Source: CAWACC01 sp964390695
GTDB taxonomy: Bacteria > Chlamydiota > Chlamydiia > Chlamydiales > Parachlamydiaceae
Reading direction: 5' to 3'
Assembly: GCA_964390695.1 (NCBI GenBank)
Contig: CAYMKI010000132.1
Coordinates: 1 to 8,718, forward strand
DNA: 8,718 nt
A program made the translations under genes and the position numbers. The notes below the pieces were generated by a model that was not told the DNA's origin, searched no databases, and worked only from the letters and a program-made list of their open reading frames with translations. Below are positions 1-6,875 of this stretch, piece after piece. Numbering within the stretch: the stretch's first letter is position 1; each line of letters begins with the position of its first letter.

Positions 1-93
1 GTTCAAATCCTTTCACACTACTCTCGCTAATCGCTGTGGTTCAAATCCTTTCACACTACTCTCGCTAATCGCTGTGGTTCAAATCCTTTCACA
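1..93. repeat. 38-bp direct tandem repeat array, truncated by contig edge
   Basis: Two perfect 38-bp copies (1-38 and 39-76) are followed by the first 17 bases of a third copy (77-93), after which the sequence diverges into a run of six T (94-99). Each unit opens with GTTCAAATCCTTTCACAC and also contains an internal doublet, TCGCTAATCGCT. The copies are identical and touch one another, so there are no unique spacers. The array begins at base 1, so its true length is unknown. The GGTTCAAATCC segment resembles a tRNA T-loop, but the flanking stem does not pair. I see no gene within it. Confidence 0.9.
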
Positions 94-144
94 TTTTTTA
101 AGTGCATAAGAATCCTCCAAAAGAAGACACTTTAGCACACATGT

Positions 145-263
145 ATCACGCTTGAACAGCCCTACATATGTCAATCGAAATGCTAAGCACCTTGGCCAAG
201 TCACGACTGAGCTTGCGGCACTTATCCTTCCACTTGCCAAATTTGACTAAGTTCAAGCGTGAT
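145..263. repeat. perfect 13-bp inverted repeat pair around a 93-bp core
   Basis: ATCACGCTTGAAC at 145-157 is the exact reverse complement of GTTCAAGCGTGAT at 251-263. The arms cannot be extended in either direction. The core (158-250) holds a short palindrome, CTTGGCCAAG, near 191-200. No matching target-site duplication is visible outside the arms (atgt on the left, ttaa on the right). The pair could be the ends of a tiny non-autonomous element, an operator pair or a long RNA stem. The repeat is certain; its function is not known. Confidence 0.8.
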
Positions 264-301
264 TTAAGGGCGCAAGGTGGGTTTGCAACCCAACTTACCA
301 T
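146..301 (-). CDS. doubtful 51-residue basic ORF overlapping the autotransporter stop
   Basis: An ATG at 301-299 on the minus strand overlaps the final Trp codon and stop of the autotransporter. It opens a frame of 51 codons ending in TGA at 148-146. The product is basic, with a Lys/Arg-rich helical-looking segment (KWKDKCRKLSRDLAKV) in its middle. The overlap would suit translational coupling, but there is only a weak purine stretch upstream and no family that I recognise. The Lys/Arg pattern vaguely recalls coiled-coil leaders of some transposases, which is a guess. Its end coincides with the left arm of the 13-bp inverted repeat, so it may be a remnant or chance. Confidence 0.2.
   Translation of the reverse strand: MVSWVANPPCALKSRLNLVKFGKWKDKCRKLSRDLAKVLSISIDICRAVQA
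278..292 (-). terminator. short hairpin just after the autotransporter stop
   Basis: TGGGTT (278-283), a three-base loop, then AACCCA (287-292) form a perfect 6-bp stem that begins two bases beyond the minus-strand stop at 297-295. No U-rich tail follows in the direction of transcription, so it is at best a weak terminator or an mRNA 3'-end stabiliser. Confidence 0.3.
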
Positions 302-3300
302 GCAAATTCTATTCCGCAGAGTACATCAAAAGTATTGGCTTGCCGCCACCACTCACCGCTCAATTCAACATACCCTCTAACACCTGTGCATAGGCTAGAT
401 GTTAACGTAAATGCATAATCGAAGCTATACCTTTCCAGATGATTTCCGTGAATGGGAAAAACCTCTCCGAATTGTGTAAAGCATCCTTTGGTACGATTTC
501 TACAGGTTGTCAAACGTTGGTTCCAAGCCATATCCACAGAAGCATCTATGCCATTGCATAAATTAAAGGAATAAAAGTGCACTCCCAGCCGTGTGCTTGA
601 GGATGTCCACTGATGATTATGGATACTCAACCTCCAACCATGCTTGGCATTTTCTTTAAACTTAGAACGCCTATTAGCATCGATTTGCACTCCTAAAAAA
701 GGTTGAATGAGAATAGAATTAAGTCTGCAATCAAAGCCCGTTTCACCATAAAAAGCTATAAGATTTGTATTAGGTTTGCCTACAGCCTTATAATGCAAAT
801 CGCCCGCGCAGATATTCCGCTGCAGGTTACTTGATGCATGCCCATATGCAATATCAAACAATCCGTAGGCAAAAGAGGCTTTATATAACCCATAGGCAGC
901 TAAAAACTGCGAATTGCGGTGCCCTTTTGCCTCTCTACATTTGATGTGATCGTATTCATAAGAGGCCGCTAAGCCCAAGGTAAGACAACTAAAAACAGTA
1001 TTTTGAACACCGCCGCTTATCTGGTAACTGTCCACGTGAAGCTTGTGAGCATTATTTCCATGTACATGTGCATATCCCCTATCGGCTTCTAACCACACAG
1101 ACCAGTCTCTGCATGAAGCTGCATCCGAAGAGCAATCAGAAGAACACGCCCACATTGACCTCAAAGGATCGTATAAATGCCTCAGAAATTTCCGCGTAGA
1201 CATCTCGGTGACCCAAACTTCTTGTGTATATTGAAACCCAGACAAGCTTTCCAACGATTTTTGTGCATCCTTTATCGGCAAGTTAGCAATCGAACTGATC
1301 AACAAGGATTGTTTTGTGTTGGGTTCAGGTATAGCATCGAGATTCCTAGCTGTTCCATATTGATTATCTGTATCAGCGGCACCCATAAGATTGGGCTGCA
1401 GTGTAAGGTATACATGTTTGTCATCCTGACTTAGGGTAGGAGTGATCAAGGCGCACGAAAGCGCCTCTGTATACCCACCTAGAACGCCGACTTCCGAGGC
1501 CACTATGGTATAGGGCTGCTTGAATTTGTATGTACCCTCCATGGAACTGACCAAGACCGTACCTCCATTAAGTGCGGCTACACCTGAAGCGTTTATTACA
1601 TAACTTTCCCCTCTTCCATTAACTTCTGCCTCATAAGTCCCCGCCTGATTAGTATAATCACCCTGAACATTCAATGTACCGGCACTGTCATTCGCAATAA
1701 CACATCCAGCATTAACGAGCGATCCGCCTACGGTTCCTGCCCCTTCTAATGTTCCAAGCGCTTCGATGATAACATCTCCACCCAGCGATCCGGCAACTAT
1801 CAGACTACCCTCTTGAATGGTTGTTGAACCTGTAAAAGTATTGTTCCCCGAAAGCACTTGCGTACCAGGCCCTGTCTTTAACAAGGAAGAAGTCATCGAC
1901 GGAAAATCTTGAATGCAACCTGAAAATACCGAACTTGTGGCGTCATCAGTATTAATGATCAGCAACGGTTTGGACTGTACATAACTGGATGCATCCCCAT
2001 CGAGTCCTGCAATGGTAAAGGTCGACAGATTGGTTTGAATATTCAGCGAGCTATTTTCTAACAGTATTTCCGCCCTACCGCCGGAGGTAATCCCTTGAAC
2101 ATCTATACCAAAAGAGCCGACTGTCCCATTGTTGATGGCCTGAATACGCACCTTGCCGTCAGCTATTGCAAACCCCTCATTAAAGACGATTTGCGAATTT
2201 CCCACTGTGCCCGCATTACTTGCTTTAATCAGCGAACCATCGTTCAGATTACATCCCTGTGCGAATACTATTTGGGAGTGGTTTATATAGCCAACACTAT
2301 TGCTGACATCGCCCTCATTTACAGACGAATTGCAGGCGATCACACTAAGGTGGGAGCCTGCGCTAAACTCTCCGCCTACGCTTATTTGATTACCACTGAC
2401 ATATCCAATCAAGTTGGAAGCACCTGATGCATCGTTATTTTCTCCGCTGTTTTCCACATGCATGCATGCATGATCACCCAGAAGGCACGCACCTCCAAAA
2501 TCAATTTGCGCTCCGCCTCCAACTATGCCTATCGAATTATTAGCTTGTCCCAAAGCATTATCCACGCCGCTATTAGAGGCTGAAAAATAGAAGTTTGCTC
2601 CGGCACGGAAATCATCGGCAGCATAAAACTGCTGCCCTGCCAGAGTGGCCAACACATTATTGGGGCTAGAACCTTGATAGATGCCGCTATTCGACAGCAT
2701 GATGCATGCACTCTCGCCCACTTCGACCCCTGCGTTGAGATGCACCTGCGATCCCGAGCCATCGACCGTATTATTATTGATAAAAGCCACATAGTTACCC
2801 CCGTTCCCTTGACTTTGATCCATACCCACATTGGTAATCTCTATATGCAGGTTATCGCCAGCCGTAAAGCCGCCGTTTACTAGCAATTGCTTGCCATAAC
2901 CGATCATGCTGCCCACTTGGTTATATATGGACGTATTCGAGGAATCGTAGCCGCAATTAGAAATACAGATCAAACCATTATGGCCTATATCAAGACTATC
3001 ATGGAAGCTAGCCTGTTGCCCGAAGATCACATCTCCGATAAAATTCAAACCGGCGCCGCTGGCTTTATGAGTCCCTGAGTTACTTATTTCGAGCGAAAAA
3101 TCATCTCCGGCTTGAAAGCTGCTTTGACAATTCAGTTGGGAGCCGCCGGCAGAGCCTACATTGACAAACGCTGAAGAGGCATGTCCGGTATAGCAACCGT
3201 TTTTAGTTATGCTAATGTGAGCATTATTTGCTACTGTACAAGGAGCATAAAAAGCCACTTGGTCTGAGGAAACATTGCCGACAACATCCCCTCCTACACC

Positions 3301-4644
3301 GCTAGCACTATCATTTCCAATACAAGAAGCGCATAGAACAAAATCATCATCAGCGCTAAAGGCATAAGATCCAATTGCCAGACTATCCCCAAAAGCAATC
3401 TGGCCAAGGTTCATGTTTGCAACATTAGAACCGATATTTGTATTCGCACCGGTATACGTCCCGGAATTTTGAACGTTCATATTGGCCCTCTTGCCAAAGC
3501 TCCCCCCTTGGGCAAATAGTATTTGATTGCCTGTAGTTCCAGAATTTGAGTTGATCACCGCCACCTGAGCACCTCCATATCCACTGCTAGCATCCACGGC
3601 GATATTATCCACCGATAGCGAAAAATCGTCGCCAGCATGAAACGAGCTTCCTGCAACAAATTGCTGGTCATTCAGATATCCAAGCCACTCGGAAGCTAGC
3701 GATGTATGCGAGGTGTTGTTGGCATAATTCGACACGAGAAACTTACACTTATTACCGACCGCAGCTGAAGACTGTAGGCTCATCTGAGAGGCATTTACTT
3801 GAGCAACACAGCTCAAACCAATGCCGTTGCAGCTGTCATAAGCCGTATTATGCACCTGCAAACTAAAGTTATCGTCCACTTGAAATGTCCCTGAGACCAA
3901 AAATTGACAGCCATTGATTGTACCCACAGCTTCACCGGAGAGATTATTGGCTCCACTAAACACCCCATAATTAGATACGCTTACAGTCCCGCTGTCTTGG
4001 GCTGTAAACGACTGGGCTAATCTAATTTGACCGGCATTGATATTGGCCACCCCATTGCCGCCAGAGCCTTCAGAGCTATCTTTGCCGAAATTGCTTGCTT
4101 GGATAGTTCCACCTTGCCCCAGTGTAAAAGCTCCACTGGAATAGAAATGAGAGTTAATGTCACCTATATTCATCGATTGATTGCTGCTTAAAGAAGCCCT
4201 GTTGGCGATGGAGATATTTGCACTTCCGCAAGTTCCTTGCGATCCATAAAAAGAGAGCTGATTATCTATAAAAGAGCCATTGTCTACATTCCTTATATGC
4301 AGGGTAGAACGAGTCCTGTTCCCCGTGAAACCCACCCCCATAAATGACAGGGTTTGATTGTTTGCATAAAAGTCAAAGAGTGAAGCATTGTTAGGGAAAT
4401 GGAAAGTCGACACCGAAAACGGAGCAGAGTCTAAAGTAGGAGAGGTGTTGATATTGCGCAAATCGCTATCGAATATAGCATTATCCCCGCTGCCCGGAAC
4501 ACTGCCAGAACTCCAACTGACTGGATTGTTCATGTCGTGCTGCGAACTTCGAGCTGTCCATGTGATATCTTCTGCACATACGGGCAAAGCGCCTAAAATT
4601 AGATAGGCAGATATGCTTTTGAGCGAATATTGTAGGCGTGGCAT
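295..4644 (-). CDS. type V autotransporter with long repeat-built, Cys-rich passenger
   Basis: This is a 1449-residue intact autotransporter, expected to thread its passenger through its own outer-membrane barrel and display it on the cell surface. Residues 1-24 are a Sec signal peptide (basic start, hydrophobic YLILGAL, cleavage after PVCA). Residues 25-113 hold a W..GSVPGSGDNAIFD segment typical of autotransporter N-termini. Residues 114-858 are about nineteen units of roughly 40 residues (SNxG ... VGxI ... Q ... FxAGDDF), probably a beta-solenoid. A passenger-associated transport repeat is at 921-950 (LLKTGPGTQVLSGNNTFTG). A linker helix is at about 1108-1160, and a barrel of the PF03797 type at about 1180-1449 ends in the aromatic IEFAW. 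The start is set by ATG with CAGGA spaced about six bases upstream. There are 33 Cys, unusual for autotransporters in general but in keeping with disulfide-rich chlamydial envelopes. GGA[ILV]/FxxN Pmp motifs are not evident. The displayed function (adhesin or other) is unknown. Confidence 0.93.
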   Translation of the reverse strand: MPRLQYSLKSISAYLILGALPVCAEDITWTARSSQHDMNNPVSWSSGSVPGSGDNAIFDSDLRNINTSPTLDSAPFSVSTFHFPNNASLFDFYANNQTLSFMGVGFTGNRTRSTLHIRNVDNGSFIDNQLSFYGSQGTCGSANISIANRASLSSNQSMNIGDINSHFYSSGAFTLGQGGTIQASNFGKDSSEGSGGNGVANINAGQIRLAQSFTAQDSGTVSVSNYGVFSGANNLSGEAVGTINGCQFLVSGTFQVDDNFSLQVHNTAYDSCNGIGLSCVAQVNASQMSLQSSAAVGNKCKFLVSNYANNTSHTSLASEWLGYLNDQQFVAGSSFHAGDDFSLSVDNIAVDASSGYGGAQVAVINSNSGTTGNQILFAQGGSFGKRANMNVQNSGTYTGANTNIGSNVANMNLGQIAFGDSLAIGSYAFSADDDFVLCASCIGNDSASGVGGDVVGNVSSDQVAFYAPCTVANNAHISITKNGCYTGHASSAFVNVGSAGGSQLNCQSSFQAGDDFSLEISNSGTHKASGAGLNFIGDVIFGQQASFHDSLDIGHNGLICISNCGYDSSNTSIYNQVGSMIGYGKQLLVNGGFTAGDNLHIEITNVGMDQSQGNGGNYVAFINNNTVDGSGSQVHLNAGVEVGESACIMLSNSGIYQGSSPNNVLATLAGQQFYAADDFRAGANFYFSASNSGVDNALGQANNSIGIVGGGAQIDFGGACLLGDHACMHVENSGENNDASGASNLIGYVSGNQISVGGEFSAGSHLSVIACNSSVNEGDVSNSVGYINHSQIVFAQGCNLNDGSLIKASNAGTVGNSQIVFNEGFAIADGKVRIQAINNGTVGSFGIDVQGITSGGRAEILLENSSLNIQTNLSTFTIAGLDGDASSYVQSKPLLIINTDDATSSVFSGCIQDFPSMTSSLLKTGPGTQVLSGNNTFTGSTTIQEGSLIVAGSLGGDVIIEALGTLEGAGTVGGSLVNAGCVIANDSAGTLNVQGDYTNQAGTYEAEVNGRGESYVINASGVAALNGGTVLVSSMEGTYKFKQPYTIVASEVGVLGGYTEALSCALITPTLSQDDKHVYLTLQPNLMGAADTDNQYGTARNLDAIPEPNTKQSLLISSIANLPIKDAQKSLESLSGFQYTQEVWVTEMSTRKFLRHLYDPLRSMWACSSDCSSDAASCRDWSVWLEADRGYAHVHGNNAHKLHVDSYQISGGVQNTVFSCLTLGLAASYEYDHIKCREAKGHRNSQFLAAYGLYKASFAYGLFDIAYGHASSNLQRNICAGDLHYKAVGKPNTNLIAFYGETGFDCRLNSILIQPFLGVQIDANRRSKFKENAKHGWRLSIHNHQWTSSSTRLGVHFYSFNLCNGIDASVDMAWNQRLTTCRNRTKGCFTQFGEVFPIHGNHLERYSFDYAFTLTSSLCTGVRGYVELSGEWWRQANTFDVLCGIEFAW
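2457..2472. repeat. (CATG)x4 tetranucleotide repeat inside the autotransporter gene
   Basis: Four uninterrupted CATG units encode residues 725-730 (HACMHV) of the passenger. The repeat unit is not a multiple of three, so gain or loss of one unit would shift frame and remove the barrel. Four units is short for an active slippage tract. Confidence 0.85.
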
Positions 4645-4674
4645 GTAAATTCCTGTCTTGATAACGTTTTATGC

Positions 4675-4703
4675 ATGCTATTTTCAAATTATTTTTTATT
4701 CAA
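4675..4703 (-). promoter_or_regulatory. candidate housekeeping promoter of the autotransporter
   Basis: On the minus strand, TTGAAT (4703-4698) is separated by 17 bases from TAGCAT (4680-4675), each matching four of six consensus positions. This would start transcription near 4668, about 24 bases before the ATG at 4644. The ribosome site CAGGA lies at about 4651-4655. The AT-rich spacer suits chlamydial sigma-66 promoters, but the match is moderate. Confidence 0.35.
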
Positions 4704-4721
4704 GAAAAACAGTGAGTACAC
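4689..4721 (-). CDS. possible 10-codon leader peptide upstream of the autotransporter
   Basis: A strong Shine-Dalgarno match, AAGGAG (4734-4729, minus strand), sits seven bases before GTG (4721-4719). This opens a ten-codon frame (MYSLFFLNKK) ending in TAA at 4691-4689. It would lie in the autotransporter message only if transcription starts upstream of 4734; the promoter proposed at 4703-4675 would exclude it. It may be chance or the remains of an older start. Confidence 0.2.
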   Translation of the reverse strand: MYSLFFLNKK

Positions 4722-4799
4722 AGTTATTCTCCTTACCCGTGCCTTTGCCCAAAATCAAATAGATTTTTACAATTAGATTTCATTGCATAAAATATATTT

Positions 4800-5006
4800 T
4801 TGAAATTCAGGTCATTTACGCAAAAATACAAAACTGTTATCCAACTTTCACCTATCGAATTTAGGAGATTAAAGAGGGTTCAAAATTCCACTGTTATAAA
4901 GAGGACTGCAATAGAACAGGTCTCAAAAACATCGTTAATCGGGCACAAGGACAGGGGCAAGAAGATTAATTATGCAAGAGGTCTAGTTGTGGCAGCGCAA
5001 GTATAA
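4800..5006 (+). CDS. doubtful 68-residue basic ORF in the rpsA upstream region
   Basis: A TTG-initiated frame with no ribosome site in front of it encodes a basic 68-residue peptide with a KRVQNSTVIKR centre and ending GLVVAAQV. It matches no family that I recognise. Its stop overlaps the TATAAT of the candidate rpsA promoter. It is rich in AGG/AGA codons, unlike rpsA, which favours CGC/CGT. It is most likely a chance open frame or an eroded gene. Confidence 0.15.
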   Translation: MKFRSFTQKYKTVIQLSPIEFRRLKRVQNSTVIKRTAIEQVSKTSLIGHKDRGKKINYARGLVVAAQV

Positions 5007-5044
5007 TTTTTTTTCTTTTCTCTTTTCTAATTATTTGGTATGCT
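5002..5044 (+). promoter_or_regulatory. candidate rpsA promoter elements with intervening pyrimidine tract
   Basis: Two alternative -10 elements are visible: a perfect TATAAT at 5002-5007 without a good -35, and an extended form TGGTATGCT at 5036-5044 preceded by T-rich sequence. Between them, 5007-5028 is an almost pure T/C tract. If the first element is used, this tract becomes the 5' end of the rpsA message; if the second is used, it is the promoter spacer and -35 region. The ribosome site AAGGAG (5065-5070) lies ten bases before the ATG at 5081. Confidence 0.4.
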
Positions 5045-5080
5045 AGTTGATTTAGTAAGAAAATAAGGAGAAACCTTTAA

Positions 5081-6850
5081 ATGTCCAATAACCCACAACA
5101 CAGCTGGAATGAAAACAATATCGTTGATGATGTTGCATTCCAGCAACAAGATTCAGACCTTTTTAAAAGTTTGCTGAATCAAGATAACCCTCAAGAAAGT
5201 TCTGAAAACAAAGCAGCCTTTACAGGAACTGTATTAAAAGGCAATATAGTCGAAATCACTAAAGATCATGTCGTGATCGATGTCGGCCTGAAATCTGAAG
5301 GCCTAGTGCCCATCAGTGAATTCTCCGATCCATCCACCATCACTCTCGGAAATGAAGTCGAAGTCTTTCTTGACCAACCTGAAGATGATAACGGCCAGAT
5401 TGTCCTTTCCCGCGAAAAAGCAGAAAGACTCCGCCAATGGGAATATATCCTCGAACACTGCGAAGAAGGCTCCATCGTCAAAGGTCGCGTTCTACGTAAA
5501 GTCAAAGGTGGCTTAATGGTAGATATCGGCATGGAAGCATTCTTGCCCGGATCCCAAATCGATAATAAGCGCATTAAAAATCTGGATGAATATCTCGATA
5601 AAACCTTCGAATTTAAAATCCTTAAGATTAATATCGATAGAAAAAATGTGGTGGTCTCCCGCCGTGAACTGCTAGAAGCGGAACGCATCTCCAAAAAAGC
5701 AGAAGTCATGGATAATATTAAAGTGGGAGATGTACGCGAAGGCGTCGTCAAAAATATTACCGATTTCGGTGTCTTCTTAGACCTCGACGGCATCGACGGC
5801 CTCCTCCACATCACCGATATGACCTGGAAGAGAATTAAACATCCTTCCGAAATGGTACATCTCGGCCAAAAACTCGAAGTCATGATCCTCAGCGTAGATA
5901 AAGACAAAGGACGCGTAGCTCTTGGATTGAAACAAAAAGAGTCCAATCCATGGGATCAAATCGAAATGAAATACCCCCAAGGGACACGTGTTAGTGGTAA
6001 AATCGTAAACCTACTCCCCTACGGAGCTTTCATCGAGATCGAACCGGGCATCGAAGGACTGATTCACGTCTCTGAAATGTCCTGGGTAAAGAATGTTACA
6101 GACCCCAGCGAAGTAGTGAAGAAAGGCGATGAAGTCGAAGCCATTGTTTTGTCTATCCAAAAAGATGAAGGCAAAATTTCTCTCGGGCTTAAACAAGCCG
6201 AACACAATCCTTGGGATGATGTCGAGAAAAAATACGTTGTCGGAACCAATGTGAAAGCTGAGATTAAGAGCTTAACAAATTACGGCGCCTTTGTGGAATT
6301 GGAGCCTGGTGTAGAAGGTTTGATCCATATCTCAGACTTAAGCTGGATCAAAAAAGTCTCCCACCCATCCGAAGTCCTCAAAAAAGGAGATGTAGTCGAT
6401 GCTGTGATCCTGTCCGTGGATAAAGAAAGCAAAAAGATTACACTCGGCGTTAAGCAACTGAGCCATAATCCTTGGGAAAGCATTGAAAAAACTATCCCTG
6501 TAGGGTCATTAGTTAAAGGCAAAGTCACTAAAATTACTGCCTTTGGAGCATTTGTCGAACTGGAAAATGGCATCGAAGGCCTGATCCACGTGACAGAGCT
6601 GTCCGACCAAGCTTTTGGCAAGGTCGAAGATGTTGTGTCCAAAGGAGCTGAAGTCACCGCAAAAGTCATCAAAGTCGATCCCGAACATAAGAAAATCGCT
6701 TTGTCCATTAAGGAATACTTGATCGATCAAAATCAAGTCAACCGCGATGACATAGTAGTGACAACACAAAAACGCAAGAAGAAAGAAGAGCAAAAAGATA
6801 AAAAGAAAAAGGATCAAGACAGCGATGAATCTAAAGATTCAGAAGCCTAA
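5081..6850 (+). CDS. rpsA: 30S ribosomal protein S1
   Basis: This is a 589-residue S1 protein, which binds mRNA on the small ribosomal subunit and helps initiation on structured or weak-SD messages. Six S1 (OB-fold) domains can be read in order: about 46-112, 130-195, 215-285, 300-372, 387-459 and 474-545. The last four carry the repeated GxVxxItxfGaFvelexGieGLiHvselsW pattern, and linkers after domains 3-5 share a NPW[DE] motif (residues 289, 376 and 464). A short acidic N-terminal stretch (1-45) precedes domain 1. The tail, 546-589, is first Lys-rich (KRKKKEEQKDKKKK) and then acidic. The length is close to that of chlamydial S1 (about 570) and of E. coli S1 (557). The start is supported by AAGGAG ten bases upstream. 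nusA follows after a 275-bp structured gap. Confidence 0.97.
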   Translation: MSNNPQHSWNENNIVDDVAFQQQDSDLFKSLLNQDNPQESSENKAAFTGTVLKGNIVEITKDHVVIDVGLKSEGLVPISEFSDPSTITLGNEVEVFLDQPEDDNGQIVLSREKAERLRQWEYILEHCEEGSIVKGRVLRKVKGGLMVDIGMEAFLPGSQIDNKRIKNLDEYLDKTFEFKILKINIDRKNVVVSRRELLEAERISKKAEVMDNIKVGDVREGVVKNITDFGVFLDLDGIDGLLHITDMTWKRIKHPSEMVHLGQKLEVMILSVDKDKGRVALGLKQKESNPWDQIEMKYPQGTRVSGKIVNLLPYGAFIEIEPGIEGLIHVSEMSWVKNVTDPSEVVKKGDEVEAIVLSIQKDEGKISLGLKQAEHNPWDDVEKKYVVGTNVKAEIKSLTNYGAFVELEPGVEGLIHISDLSWIKKVSHPSEVLKKGDVVDAVILSVDKESKKITLGVKQLSHNPWESIEKTIPVGSLVKGKVTKITAFGAFVELENGIEGLIHVTELSDQAFGKVEDVVSKGAEVTAKVIKVDPEHKKIALSIKEYLIDQNQVNRDDIVVTTQKRKKKEEQKDKKKKDQDSDESKDSEA

Positions 6851-6875
6851 AAATTCCTATTTCTTATAAGCTTGA

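Larger units (their letters stand above)
4645..5080. other. 436-bp divergent intergenic region between autotransporter and rpsA
   Basis: This is an AT-rich region with start sites diverging at both ends. It contains the candidate promoter and ribosome site of the autotransporter (left), a doubtful 68-codon frame (4800-5006) and the rpsA promoter and pyrimidine-rich leader (right). I see no tRNA, tmRNA or other standard RNA gene in it. Confidence 0.7.

Noticed and set aside
1..93. CRISPR array starting with GTTC and period 38
   Set aside because: The copies are identical and contiguous across the full period, with no variable spacers, and there are no cas genes in the window.
39..93. tRNA 3' end (GGTTCAAATCC resembles a T-loop)
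   Set aside because: The bases flanking the loop (TGTGG and CCTTT) do not form a five-pair T-stem; no acceptor, anticodon arm or CCA is visible.
168..380. 70-residue plus-strand frame
   Set aside because: It runs antisense over the end of the autotransporter, whose barrel and C-terminal aromatic residue are clear. It has no ribosome site and no recognisable family.
295..4644. Assigning the autotransporter to the chlamydial Pmp family
   Set aside because: The barrel is compatible, but repeated GGA[ILV] and FxxN motifs that define Pmps are not evident in the passenger; the repeats follow a different SNxG...AGDDF pattern.
4991..5007. Sigma-54 promoter (GTGGCAGCGCAAG) ahead of rpsA
   Set aside because: No GC dinucleotide falls at the required distance from the GG, so the -24/-12 pattern is not met.
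5266..6817. Several long minus-strand frames opposite rpsA (for example 5266-5946 and 6280-6708)
   Set aside because: They are antisense shadows of the repeated S1 domains, low-complexity Ser/Thr-rich, with no start signals or known families.
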